Origin: Massilia aurea
GTDB lineage: Bacteria > Pseudomonadota > Gammaproteobacteria > Burkholderiales > Burkholderiaceae_D
DNA length: 64,000 nucleotides
Reading direction: 5' to 3'
Assembly: GCF_014200505.1 (NCBI RefSeq)
Contig: NZ_JACHBX010000005.1
Location: 310,001 to 374,000 of the forward strand
Below, in pieces: positions 42,332 to 52,600 of this stretch. The position numbers and the translations under genes are program-made. Numbering within the stretch: position 1 is the first letter of the stretch; every line of letters starts with the position of its first letter. Under the pieces are notes generated by a model, which worked only from the letters and a program-made list of their open reading frames with translations, was not told the DNA's origin and made no database searches.

Positions 42332-44107
42332 ATGGCAATCGTAAAACCAAAAACAGATGCAGTGATCGTTGGCATGGGCTGGGTTGGCGCCATCATTGCC
42401 AAGGAATTGACGGACGCCGGCATGAACGTCGTCGTGCTCGAGCGCGGTCCTGACCGCGACACGCAGCCCGACTTCGCCTATCCGCGCGTGATCGACGAGC
42501 TCGAAGGCTCGGTGCACCGCAAGTACCTGCAGTCGCTGGCGCAGGAAACCATCGCCATCCGCCACAACGGCACGACGTCGGCGGTGCCGATGCGTCGCAT
42601 GGGCTCGTTCAAGCCGGGCACGGGCGTCGGCGGCGCCGGTTCGCACTGGTCGGGCTGCCACTTCCGCGCGCTGCCAGAGGATTTCAAGATCCGCAGCATC
42701 ATGGAACAGAAGTACGGCAAGAAGATCCTGCCGGCTGGCATGTCGATCCAGGATTTCCCGATCACGTATGAAGATCTGGAACCGCACTTCGACCACTTCG
42801 AATACGTGTGCGGCACCTCGGGCAAGGGCGGCATCATCAATGGCGCGCAAGTTGCTGGCGGCAATCCGTACGAAGGCTCGCGCTCGCGCGAATTCCCGCT
42901 CGGGCCCAACCCGGACTACCTGGGCGCCGAATACTTCTACAAGGCCGCCAACGCGATGGGTTACCACCCATACCCGATCCCGGCCTCGAACGCCTCGGGC
43001 ACCTATGTCAACCCGTACGGTTGCCAGATGGGTCCGTGCAACTTCTGCGGCTTCTGCTCCGACTATGGCTGCCTGAACTACTCGAAGGCAAGCCCGAACG
43101 CGAACATCCTGCCGGTGCTGCGTGGCCGCAAGGGGTTTGATCTGCGCACGATGGCGCAGGTCATGAAGGTCAACCTGACGCCGGACGGCAAGATGGCCAC
43201 CGGCGTGAACTACCTCGATGCCCAGGGCCGCGAGACCGAGCAGCCGGCGGACATCGTCATCCTGGCCGCATTCTCGCTCTACAACGTGCACTTGATGCTG
43301 CTCTCGGGCATTGGCCCGGCCTACGATCCTGTCACCAAGACCGGTACCGTCGGCAAGAACTACTCGTACCAGAACCTGAACCGCGTCTCGCTGTTCTTCG
43401 ACGAGACCGTGCATGCCAACCAGTTCATGGGCATTGGCGGCGGCGGCGCCACGTTCGATGACCTGAACGGCAACCGCAACGATCCGACCAAGACCGGCTT
43501 CATCGGTGGCGGCATCATCTGGGCGCGCCAGCCGGGCGGCGGGCCAGTGCGCGGCATCGCGACCGCGCCGGGCGTACCGGGCTGGGGCAGCGACTGGAAG
43601 AAGGGCGCCAAGGAAGCGATGCGCCATTCGTTCTACTTCGAAGTGCAGGGCTCCTGCATGTCGTACGACGATGCCTACCTCGACCTCGATCCGAACTACA
43701 AGGATGGTTTCGGCCGGCCATTGCTGCGCATGACGTTCGACTGGCACGAGAACGAAATCATCGCGTCGCAATACTTGGTCGGCAAGGCGCAGGACATGTG
43801 CCAGGTGCTCAATCCATTGGCCATCAAGGGCGATGCGAAAAAGGCGGGCAGCCACTACAACATCAACCAGTACCAGAGCACGCACACGGTTGGCGGCGCG
43901 ATCATGGGCGACAACCCGAAGACGTCGGCCCTGAACAAGTATCTGCAGTCGTGGGATGTGCCGAACGTGTTTGCGCCGGGCGCCAACGCGTTCCCGCAGA
44001 ACAATGGCTACAACCCGACCGGCATGGTCGGCGCGCTGGCGTACTGGTGTGCCAAGGCGATCCGTGAGCAGTACATCAAGAACCCAGGCCCACTGGTCCA
44101 GGCATAA
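42332..44107 (+). CDS. GMC-family flavoprotein subunit, gluconate 2-dehydrogenase type
   Basis: 591 residues of the GMC oxidoreductase family, membrane-associated sugar-acid dehydrogenase type. The FAD dinucleotide fold begins 'AVIVGMGWVGAIIAKELTDAG', 'GVGGAGSHWSGCHFR' contacts flavin, and a cysteine-rich segment 'CQMGPCNFCGFCSDYGC' could bind an iron-sulfur cluster, as reported for related dehydrogenases. The C-terminal 'YQSTHTVGGAIMG' and 'FPQNNGYNPTGMVGALAYWCA' carry the active-site region. It passes electrons to the cytochrome subunit encoded next. The exact substrate (gluconate, 2-ketogluconate or another polyol or acid) cannot be read from sequence. Confidence 0.88.
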   Translation: MAIVKPKTDAVIVGMGWVGAIIAKELTDAGMNVVVLERGPDRDTQPDFAYPRVIDELEGSVHRKYLQSLAQETIAIRHNGTTSAVPMRRMGSFKPGTGVGGAGSHWSGCHFRALPEDFKIRSIMEQKYGKKILPAGMSIQDFPITYEDLEPHFDHFEYVCGTSGKGGIINGAQVAGGNPYEGSRSREFPLGPNPDYLGAEYFYKAANAMGYHPYPIPASNASGTYVNPYGCQMGPCNFCGFCSDYGCLNYSKASPNANILPVLRGRKGFDLRTMAQVMKVNLTPDGKMATGVNYLDAQGRETEQPADIVILAAFSLYNVHLMLLSGIGPAYDPVTKTGTVGKNYSYQNLNRVSLFFDETVHANQFMGIGGGGATFDDLNGNRNDPTKTGFIGGGIIWARQPGGGPVRGIATAPGVPGWGSDWKKGAKEAMRHSFYFEVQGSCMSYDDAYLDLDPNYKDGFGRPLLRMTFDWHENEIIASQYLVGKAQDMCQVLNPLAIKGDAKKAGSHYNINQYQSTHTVGGAIMGDNPKTSALNKYLQSWDVPNVFAPGANAFPQNNGYNPTGMVGALAYWCAKAIREQYIKNPGPLVQA

Positions 44108-44119
44108 GAGGACGAACAG

Positions 44120-45508
44120 ATGACGACGAAAAAACCTGTGAAAAAAGTCCTCCTGACCCTTGGCATCGTTGGCGCGCTGGTGGTTGCCGGCATGTATGGC
44201 TATGCGGTCGCGCCGACCGAGACGCGCAAGATCGAACCCGGTCCGCAGCTTGCAGCAGGCGCCAAGCCTGATGCCGGCCTGATCGAGAAGGGGCGCTATG
44301 TCGCCACCGCCTCGGACTGTATCGCCTGCCACACGGCGCCAAGCGGCAAAGCCTTCGCGGGCGGCCGCGTGATCCAGTCGCCGATCGGCAATATGTACTC
44401 GACGAACATCACGCCGGACAAGGCGACCGGTATCGGCAACTACACGCTGGACGATTTCGATCGTGCGATCCGCCACGGCATCACGCCGACCGGTGGCACG
44501 CTGTATCCGGCGATGCCGTTCCCGTCGTATGCCCGCATGAGCGACGACGACCTGCGCGCGCTGTACGCCTACTTCATGCATGGCGTGGCGCCGGCAAGCG
44601 CCGCGAACCGCGCGGCCGACATCCGCTGGCCGCTGTCGATCCGCTGGCCGCTGGGCATCTGGCGCAAGACCTTCGTGCCGGTGCAGGGCCCGATGGACCT
44701 GTCGAAGTACGCCGACCAGCGCATCGCGCGCGGCGCCTACCTGGTGCAGAGCCTGGGGCACTGCGGCACCTGTCACACCCCGCGCGCCGCCACGCTCAAT
44801 GAGCTGGCGCTGGACGAGTCCGGTCCTGAGTACCTGGCTGGCGGTCCGCTGATCGACGGCTGGCTCGCAGTGAACCTGCGTGGTGACAAGGTCGACGGCA
44901 TGGGCAACTGGAGCGAGAAGGATATCGTCGATACCCTCAAGACCGGTCGCAACAGCCATTCCGGCGTGCTCGGCGAGCCGATGCAGGACGTCGTCCTGCA
45001 CAGCACGCAGAACATGACGGATGACGACCTGAGCGCCATGGCAGGCTATCTCAAGACGCTGCCGGCCACGGGCAACAAGAAAGCCAGCTTCACGGCCAGC
45101 ACGGCAACGGTCGACGCCATCATGAGCGGCGACGATAGCCAGCGCGGTGTCCAGCTATATCTGGACAATTGCTCGGCCTGCCACCGTGTCGACGGCAAGG
45201 CCTCGGGCAATGTGTTCCCTGCGCTGCCGGGCAACCCGACCGTGCTGCAGCAGGACCCGAGCTCGCTGATTCGCGTGATCCTGGCCGGCGCACGCCTGCC
45301 ATCGACGAAGACGGCGCCATCGGAGCTGGGCATGCCGGGCTTCGCATGGCGTCTGTCGGACGAAGAGACGGCGCACTTGACCACCTTCGTGCGCAATGCC
45401 TGGGGTAACAAGGCCGCGCCAGTCGGTGCAGCCGATGTGGCCAAGGTGCGCAAGGCACTGAAGGACCACGAAATCCACGAGATGGACAAGGGCGATACCA
45501 AGCACTAA
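44120..45508 (+). CDS. Tri-heme cytochrome c subunit of the gluconate-type dehydrogenase
   Basis: 462 residues. An N-terminal transmembrane anchor/uncleaved signal (about 9-30) and three cytochrome c domains, each with one CxxCH: 'CIACH', 'CGTCH' and 'CSACH'. This three-heme arrangement is that of membrane-bound alcohol/gluconate dehydrogenase cytochromes, which deliver electrons to the ubiquinone pool or oxidase. It follows the flavoprotein gene by 12 bp and closes the operon with a strong terminator. Confidence 0.9.
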   Translation: MTTKKPVKKVLLTLGIVGALVVAGMYGYAVAPTETRKIEPGPQLAAGAKPDAGLIEKGRYVATASDCIACHTAPSGKAFAGGRVIQSPIGNMYSTNITPDKATGIGNYTLDDFDRAIRHGITPTGGTLYPAMPFPSYARMSDDDLRALYAYFMHGVAPASAANRAADIRWPLSIRWPLGIWRKTFVPVQGPMDLSKYADQRIARGAYLVQSLGHCGTCHTPRAATLNELALDESGPEYLAGGPLIDGWLAVNLRGDKVDGMGNWSEKDIVDTLKTGRNSHSGVLGEPMQDVVLHSTQNMTDDDLSAMAGYLKTLPATGNKKASFTASTATVDAIMSGDDSQRGVQLYLDNCSACHRVDGKASGNVFPALPGNPTVLQQDPSSLIRVILAGARLPSTKTAPSELGMPGFAWRLSDEETAHLTTFVRNAWGNKAAPVGAADVAKVRKALKDHEIHEMDKGDTKH

Positions 45509-45529
45509 ACGTGTGAGGGTAGCGTGACG

Positions 45530-45589
45530 GCGGCGCCGTCAGTGCAGGGTCATTCACGTGATCCGGTGCTGGCGGCGCCGCTTTTTTTT
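45530..45589 (+). terminator. Rho-independent terminator after the cytochrome gene
   Basis: GCGGCGCCG (45530-45538) pairs with CGGCGCCGC (45573-45581), and eight T residues follow directly. The right arm is itself palindromic, so a shorter hairpin could also form. Confidence 0.7.
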
Positions 45590-45595
45590 CCACGG

Positions 45596-45631
45596 GTAGG
45601 GTGGGGCGGGTTTCCCGCCCACGCGTTCAAC
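45596..45631 (+). repeat. Single CGTAGGGTGG-type palindromic unit
   Basis: One unit of the dispersed family found at 27737-27821 and 33416-33548, ending CCCACGCGTTCAAC as at 27821. It contains the internal hairpin GTGGGGCGGG / CCCGCCCAC. Confidence 0.7.
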
Positions 45632-45848
45632 ACACCTTCGCACACCGCGGAGCGACGCCAGGCGTGTGTCCATCCCGCCCGACCTTCCTGTACAGTTTAT
45701 GCTGTGAGACTAAGAGCCCCCGTGACGACGGCAGGTTCGACATCGGCACGCGTCGTGTTTCGCTTGAAGGTGTGCACGTGAACAACCCCACGCCAGCGCT
45801 GCATGCGCGGGCACCCGAGTTCAGCCTGACGGGGCTGCCGGACTACCC

Positions 45849-46553
45849 ATGACGATCGAACTTGTTCTAGTTGCTGCCAGGAGCTTCCTGTTTGTATTGG
45901 TGACGATGTTGCCAATCCTTAATCCGGCCGCGACCGCGCCGATTTTCCTGAGCCTGACCGAAGGCGCGTCGCCAACGATCCGGGCACTGCTGGCACGCCG
46001 CATCGCCCGCAACATGTTCTGGCTGATGGCCGGTTCGATGCTGATCGGTTCGTACGTCCTCGATTTTTTCGGCATCTCGCTGCCGATCGTCCGCATTGGT
46101 GGTGGCCTGATCCTGGCGTCCGTCGCCTGGCGCCTGCTCGGGGCGACGCCTGCCACCCCCGACAGCCGGGCTTCCCTGGCCGAGACCTTCACACCCGAAC
46201 ATGCGCAGCGCCAGGCCTTTTATCCGCTGACCTTCCCGATCAGCTGTGGGCCGGCCTCGATCGCCGTCGCCATCACGGTCGGCGTCGCCCTGCATGATGT
46301 CAAGGTGGTGTTTTCACTGGCGCGCATGGGCGGCGCCTTGCTCGCCCTGGGCCTGATTGGCGTGCTGCTGTACCTCGCGTTCCGCTACGGCGAACATTTC
46401 CTGCGCCTGATCGGCGAAGCCGGCACCGCCGTCTTCCTGCGCCTGACCGCGTTCATCCTGCTGTGTCTGGGCGTGCAGATCGTCTGGGACGGGGTGCGCG
46501 AACTGGTGCTCGGGCTGATGCCGGTAGCTACCCATCTTGCCGCTTTAATTTGA
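45849..46553 (+). CDS. MarC-family integral membrane protein
   Basis: 234 residues with six predicted transmembrane helices. 'FLFVLVTMLPILNPAATAPIFLSLT' and 'YPLTFPISCGPASIAVAITVG' are the paired family signatures. The MarC/NAAT family includes proteins annotated as amino-acid or small-neutral-solute transporters; the substrate is not known for most members. No neighbour explains its function. It is a stand-alone plus-strand gene. Confidence 0.88.
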   Translation: MTIELVLVAARSFLFVLVTMLPILNPAATAPIFLSLTEGASPTIRALLARRIARNMFWLMAGSMLIGSYVLDFFGISLPIVRIGGGLILASVAWRLLGATPATPDSRASLAETFTPEHAQRQAFYPLTFPISCGPASIAVAITVGVALHDVKVVFSLARMGGALLALGLIGVLLYLAFRYGEHFLRLIGEAGTAVFLRLTAFILLCLGVQIVWDGVRELVLGLMPVATHLAALI

Positions 46554-46583
46554 CCTTATGGTCCTGACCTTTGGAGACCATCA

Positions 46584-47609
46584 ATGACTTTCCTCACCAC
46601 CACACCTGCCCGCATGGCGTTTGCATTATCGGGCTCGCTCTGCTGCAGCGCCGCGTTCGCGCAGGACACGCCGGAACTCGATTTCTACGGCTCGCTGCGC
46701 ACCCAGGTCGAATCAGTCCACCCAGATCGTGCTGATTCCTATACCGGCCTGCGCGACGCGTATTCGCGCGTGGGCATCAGCGGCAAATACCCGATCAATG
46801 CAAATCTGGCGCTCGTCGGACAGGTCGAACTGCCGGTCGATGTCGCCAATGCCAGGCTGCGCGACCCCTACGACCAGGATGAAAACATCCGCATCGCCAG
46901 CGTCGGGGTGAAGGGCACGCTCGGCGCGCTCACCTACGGCCAGCAGTGGATGCCTTACTACAACGCCGTGGCAGCGCCGGTGGACATGTTCAGCACGTAC
47001 TACAGCGGCTATGCGACCTACACCGTATTCCGGGTGGCCAAGACGCTGGCGTACTCAACCCCGACCTACAACGGCCTGTCGTTTGGCGCAGGCTATGCGC
47101 CCAGCAGCGGCAACCGCCGCTCGACCTCGCGCATCGACGACCGCCGCTGGCAGGCAGTGGCCACGTATGTCCGCGGCGACACCCGCCTGGCGGCAGGCGT
47201 CGATGACCGCGGCGACGCGGGCTATGGCAAGAACCGCATCTACGGCGTCACGCTGAGCCATCAGGCCGATGCCTTGTACCTCGCAGTGAAGTACGAGGCA
47301 TTCGAGACGGGCAACCGCCAGCCTGGCAGCTTCTCGACCGATGGCAACCGCGCCATCAATCTGTATGGCCACTATGCGCTGGGCAAGAGCACGATCAAGC
47401 TGATGCTTGCCAAGGTGGACAACTACGGTGACGAGATCATCCACCTCGGCATCGATTACGCGCTGTCGCGCGACGCCAGGTTGTTTGCCGAGTTGTATCG
47501 TGAAGCCGAAACGGCGGCACTGACGACGCGCCGTGGTGGCCTGGCGGACGTGGATGGCGGTGTGCGTGGTGGTCGTGCGCTGGCGGTGGGGCTGCGTTAC
47601 GATTTCTGA
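46584..47609 (+). CDS. Gram-negative porin (general diffusion, beta-proteobacterial type)
   Basis: 341 residues. Signal peptide cleaved after 'AAFAQ', then a beta-barrel opening 'LDFYGSLRTQVES' and closing 'ALAVGLRYDF' with the terminal phenylalanine needed for outer-membrane assembly. Alternating strands and 'GVKGTLGALTYGQQWMPYYNAV' fit Burkholderiales trimeric porins. A possible Shine-Dalgarno (TGGAG) precedes the ATG. Substrate selectivity cannot be told. Confidence 0.85.
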   Translation: MTFLTTTPARMAFALSGSLCCSAAFAQDTPELDFYGSLRTQVESVHPDRADSYTGLRDAYSRVGISGKYPINANLALVGQVELPVDVANARLRDPYDQDENIRIASVGVKGTLGALTYGQQWMPYYNAVAAPVDMFSTYYSGYATYTVFRVAKTLAYSTPTYNGLSFGAGYAPSSGNRRSTSRIDDRRWQAVATYVRGDTRLAAGVDDRGDAGYGKNRIYGVTLSHQADALYLAVKYEAFETGNRQPGSFSTDGNRAINLYGHYALGKSTIKLMLAKVDNYGDEIIHLGIDYALSRDARLFAELYREAETAALTTRRGGLADVDGGVRGGRALAVGLRYDF

Positions 47610-47835
47610 TGTGGCGGGCAGGGCGCAGGAACGCAGGATGCCGTGCAGCGCCGGCTCGATGGACCTCGGTTGCATGAAAACCACAACGGTCTCAAGATGG
47701 TTGCGCAGGCTCGTACTACGAACATCCCGCGAGAAGTAATGCATCACACACGCAAAATAATTTTCCACTAGGAAACTTCATGCTGTGTGGGTGACAATGC
47801 ATTTCATCCCTTCTCGTGTCGCGACCTACCGAATC

Positions 47836-49485
47836 ATGCTGAAAAATCTCAACGTCACCCGCAAACTTGGTTTGCTCGTCGCCATCATGCTGGCGGCAAT
47901 GATCGCTTTTGGCTGGAGCGCCCATACCGGCCTGCAACGGGTCTCGGCTGCAGGCGCTGAAGTTGGCCACGTGCGCCTGCCGTCGATCCATGGGCTGCTG
48001 TCAGTCAGCGAAGGACAGACGGCAGTGAAGGGCTACGACATGTCGGTAGCGCTGTACCAGAACAATCCTGATGCGCGGCAGCAGCTGGATGCCATTCTTG
48101 AGCACCGCCGCAAAGCCTGGGAACGGATCGATGCTGGCTGGCGCCTGTATGAGCCTCTGCCACAGACGCCCGAAGAGACCGTACTCTGGAATCAGTTCCA
48201 GGGCGAGTGGAAGGCCTGGCAAGTCGCGGAAGAACAGGTTGCCCGTACCATGACTGCGCTTGCGGGCAATACGTCACCCGAGCGGCGGCAGGAACTGTTT
48301 GCGTCTTTCTTCCAGCAGGTAAGCGCTGCCGAACCGCTGTTCGTGCGCTCTGAAGGGACATTGGAGAAAATCGTGGCCCTCAATAACGCCATTGCCAGTG
48401 CCAGCATCGAGATGGCCGACGACAGTGCCGCCGCTGCACGGATGGCAATGGTGACGGTCGCCCTGGTGGCGCTGACGATCGCCACCATCTGCGCCGTCGC
48501 CATTACGCGCAGCATCGTGCAGCCACTGCGCCAGGCCGTGTCGGTGGCATTGACCGTCGCCGCCGGCGACCTGACGAGCGTCATCGTCGTCAGCGGCAAA
48601 GATGAAACCAGTCAACTGCTCGGCGCGCTAAAGCAGATGAACGACAGCCTGGCCGGCATTGTGGAACGTGTCCGGGCCAGCACCGAGACCATCGCGATCG
48701 CCTCCTCGCAAGTAGCGGTGGGCAGCCAGGATCTGTCGTCCCGTACCGAAGAGCAGGCATCGTCGCTCGAGGAAACCGCATCGTCGATGGAGGAACTCAC
48801 CTCTACGGTCAAACAGAATGCCGACAACGCACGCCAGGCCGATGCATTGGCCGCGCAGGCTTCCCGGGTAGCAGTCCGTGGCGGGGAAGTGATTGCCGGC
48901 GTGGTCGATACCATGGACGGCATCAACCGCCATTCGAGCAAGATTGCCGACATCATCGGCGTGATCGACGGCATTGCGTTCCAGACCAACATCCTGGCGC
49001 TGAACGCCGCGGTCGAAGCGGCGCGTGCGGGTGAGCAGGGGCGAGGCTTCGCCGTGGTCGCCGGTGAAGTGCGCACGCTGGCGCAGCGCAGCGCGAGCGC
49101 GTCGAAGGAAATCAAGGCTCTCATCAATGAATCGGTGGTCCAGGTCGCCCAAGGGACACGACTGGTGGGCGACGCCCGCGCCACCATGACCGAAGTGGTC
49201 GACAGCATTCGCCGTGTGAACGACGTGATGTCCCACATCAGTGCCGCCAGTGCCGAACAGTCATCCGGCATCGAGCAGATCAACACTGCCGTCGTACAGA
49301 TGGATCAGGTGACACAGCAAAACGCGGCCCTGGTCGAAGAGGCAGCCGCTGCCGCCGAATCGATGCAGAACCAGGCAGCCCAGCTGACGCACGTGGTGTC
49401 GTCGTTCAAGACCAATCGAGCAGTCGCGCAGCAGGGCGGAGCAGCGCGCGTGTCCGCCCGGACGCTGCCAGCATTGCCAGCATAA
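47836..49485 (+). CDS. Methyl-accepting chemotaxis protein (4HB sensor)
   Basis: 549 residues: transmembrane helix 1 (about 12-32), a periplasmic four-helix-bundle ligand domain (about 33-190), transmembrane helix 2 (about 200-222), HAMP (about 223-276) and the cytoplasmic signalling domain with the hairpin tip 'GIAFQTNILALNAAVEAARAGEQGRGFAVVAGEVR'. Methylation helices carry repeated E/Q sites ('SSLEETASSMEELTSTVKQN'). No C-terminal CheR-binding pentapeptide. The start MLKNLNVTRKLG is preferred over an upstream ATG/GTG extension. No chemotaxis genes are adjacent. Confidence 0.9.
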   Translation: MLKNLNVTRKLGLLVAIMLAAMIAFGWSAHTGLQRVSAAGAEVGHVRLPSIHGLLSVSEGQTAVKGYDMSVALYQNNPDARQQLDAILEHRRKAWERIDAGWRLYEPLPQTPEETVLWNQFQGEWKAWQVAEEQVARTMTALAGNTSPERRQELFASFFQQVSAAEPLFVRSEGTLEKIVALNNAIASASIEMADDSAAAARMAMVTVALVALTIATICAVAITRSIVQPLRQAVSVALTVAAGDLTSVIVVSGKDETSQLLGALKQMNDSLAGIVERVRASTETIAIASSQVAVGSQDLSSRTEEQASSLEETASSMEELTSTVKQNADNARQADALAAQASRVAVRGGEVIAGVVDTMDGINRHSSKIADIIGVIDGIAFQTNILALNAAVEAARAGEQGRGFAVVAGEVRTLAQRSASASKEIKALINESVVQVAQGTRLVGDARATMTEVVDSIRRVNDVMSHISAASAEQSSGIEQINTAVVQMDQVTQQNAALVEEAAAAAESMQNQAAQLTHVVSSFKTNRAVAQQGGAARVSARTLPALPA

Positions 49486-49623
49486 AAAAGACTGATCGCC
49501 GTCCTCTTTGAGGGAAGCGATCATTCCCGTGGCTTGCGGGTGTTGCCGGACGCGCCGTGACGATCTGAATTTTTTGTTTTACAGCATCCTTGCGTAAATG
49601 CGTCTCAGCCTTATGTGGTGTCG

Positions 49624-52600
49624 ATGAAAAATTCTATTTCCTCGACGCAGCATCCCGACATCCTGTACGGACCCCACCAGCCCGAGCTGCTGCGCGATGA
49701 AATCCTGGCCGACCTGCTCGAAGCCAGCGCGCAGCGAGCGCCCGACCAGCCCGCCTTCGTGTCCGGCGCACGCCAGCTCAGCTACCGCGAACTCGACGAG
49801 CAGGCCAGCCTGGCCGCCTCGCGCCTGATCGACTCCGGCATCGGGCCAGGCGATATCGTTGGTCTGTGGATGCCACGCGGGATCGACCTGTTGATCATGC
49901 AGGCGGCAATCGCCAAGACCGGGGCCGCCTGGCTGCCGGTCGACGAAGACACGCCGGCCGAGCGCCTGCTGGTTTGCATGACGGACGCCGGGTCGCCGGC
50001 GCTGGTGACCAGCGAACGGATGCGCGAGCGTCTCGGCAGTATTACCCAACCCATCCACATGGCCGAGGATCTGCTGCTGCCGGCAACCGACGACTACGTG
50101 CTCAAGCGTCGTGGCGTGGTGTCGGGGAGCGCGCCGGCCTATGTGATCTACACGTCGGGGTCGACCGGTAAGCCGAAAGGCATCCTGATCGACCAGCGCA
50201 GCATCTGTCACTTCCTGCGCAGCGAGAACGCGGTGCTTGGCGTGCGTGCGGATGACCGTGTCTACCAGGGCTTCTCGGTTGCCTTCGACATGTCGTTCGA
50301 AGAAATCTGGATTTCCTACCTGGTCGGCGCGACGCTCTGGCTCGGACCGAAAGAAGCCGCGGGCGATCCGGAAGCGCTGCCGCGCCTGCTCGCCGAAAAC
50401 GGCGTCACCGTGCTGCATGCGGTGCCGACCCTGCTGTCCCTGTTCGCCCAGGATGTCCCGAGCCTGCGAATCATCAACCTGGGCGGCGAGATGTGTCCGG
50501 AAGCCGTGGTCGAGCGCTTCTCGCGACCCGGCCGTGTCATGTTCAACACGTATGGTCCGACCGAAGCGACGGTTTCGGCCAGCCTGGCGCGCATGGAACC
50601 GGGACGCACGATCACCATCGGCGATCCACTGCCGAACTATGGTCTGCTGGTCATCTCGACCGAGACCGACAAGGGCCTGCAGATCCTGCCGCGCGGCGCC
50701 ACCGGGGAACTGTGCATCACCGGTCCCGGCCTGTCTGCCGGCTACCTGGGCCGCCCTGATCTGACTGTCGAAAAATTCCTGCCCAACCCATGGGCCAGTG
50801 GCAGCGACGATGCGCGCCTGTACCGCACGGGCGACCTTGCGCGCATCGAACCGGACGGGCAGGTCGTGTGCCTGGGCCGGACCGACGATCAGGTCAAGAT
50901 CCGCGGTTTTCGCGTGGAACTGGGCGAGATCGAGGCCGTACTGGCCCAGCAGGACGGCATCGGTACCACCGCCGTCCTGCTGCGCAAGGACGATGGCATC
51001 GACCGCCTGGTCGCCTATCTGGTACCGACGCCGGCAGCGACCGACGAACAGCTTGCGAGCGCCACGCTGCGCACGGCGCTGTCCGGCCGCCTGCCGCCCT
51101 ACATGGTGCCGAGCCGCTTTGAAGTCCTTGCGGTCATGCCGCGCCTGACCTCGGGAAAGATCGACCGCAAGGCCCTGAAGGCCATGGCACTGAGCGCGCC
51201 ACTGCCGAGCGACCTGGCGGCATCGGACGCGCCGGAAACCGCGGGTGAGACCGCCTTGTTTGCGGCCCTTGCCCAGTTGTTCCCGGGCCAGCCGATCCGG
51301 CGCGAGCAGGATTTCTTCTCCGACCTGGGCGGTCACTCGTTCTTTGCCGCCCGCCTGGCAAGCGCGTTGCGCCAGGATCCGCGCTTCGCTCACATGACGG
51401 TGGGCGACATCTACCAGAAGCGCCAGATTGGCGCGATTGCGGCCAGCCTCGATCAAGGCGCGGGAACGGCGGCGATGGAGGCCGACTGGACCCCGCCGCC
51501 GGCAAGGCAGCGCTGGCTGTGCGGCCTGGCCCAGCTGGCGGTCTTTCCGTTGCTGGTGACGCTGCGCATGGCGCAGTGGCTGGCGCCGTTCTTCGCGTAT
51601 CACTACCTGACCGGCGAGCCCGGCGACAGCGTTCCCCGGGCGGTCGCGGCGGCGATCGGCGTGTTCCTGCTGGCAACGGTCATGGAGTTCGTGCTGGCAA
51701 TTGGCGGTAAATGGCTTGTCGCCGGGCGGCTCAAGCCTGGCTCGTACCCACTGTGGGGCATGACGTACTATCGCTGGTGGCTGGCCGACCGCCTGATCGA
51801 TGCGGCGCCCACCTACCTGCTCGCCGGGTCGTCGCTGTACACCTGGTGGCTGCGTCTCTTGGGCGCGAAGATTGGCGACGATGTCGTGATCGGCTCGATG
51901 ACCGTGCGCGCGCCTGAACTGCTGCAGTTTGGTGACAACGTCAGCATCGGCAATGCCGTCAATATCGAGAACGCGCGCGTGGAGCGCGGCCGCCTGCTCC
52001 TGGGCAGTGTCACGCTCGAAGACGACGCCTTCGTGTCGTCGTACGCCATCTTGGAAGGGAACACCCGCGTGGAGCGGCATGGCCATCTGGAGGGCCAGTC
52101 GGCGCTGCAGGACGGTGGTGTCGTGCCCGCAAACCGCGTCTGGAAGGGCTCTCCGGCACGCGATGCCCATGCGTTCGATCCATCGGCACTGCCGCCGCGC
52201 CCGCACACGAGCCAGCTGCGCCGCGCAGGGGAAGCGCTGTTCTTCGTTTTCGGCATCCTGCTGGTTGCGACGCTGTTCTTCATGCCGGTGTTCCCGAGCT
52301 TGTTGCTGATCGACTGGTTCGACGAGCGCGGTGCGCTGGCCTGGCTGCAGGCGAGCACCATCGAAGGCCAGCTGGTGCGCTACTTCGTGCTGGCGTTACC
52401 GGCCAGTGCCGTGCTGGTGTTCCTGACCATGCTGGTGTCGGCGGCGATCCGCTGGGGCTTTTTGCCGCGCATCCAGCCGGGCCGCTACGCTGTCCACTCG
52501 AACGCCTATTGCAAGAAGTGGCTGGTCAGCCATATCCAGGAGTCCAGCCTGAACGTCCTGCACGGCATCTACGCCACTGTCTACGCGCCGTTCTGGTACC

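Larger units (their letters stand above)
45509..45848. other. Intergenic region between cytochrome and MarC genes
   Basis: About 340 bp holding the operon terminator (45530-45589) and a palindromic repeat unit (45596-45631). The rest has no recognizable gene; short open frames have no coding signature. Confidence 0.6.

Noticed and set aside
42254..45001. 915-codon antisense frame across the dehydrogenase operon
   Set aside because: Spans three well-supported genes on the opposite strand, with low-complexity arginine/alanine-rich translation.
49579..52206. 875-codon antisense frame across the NRPS gene
   Set aside because: A shadow of the adenylation and membrane domains; no recognizable motif.
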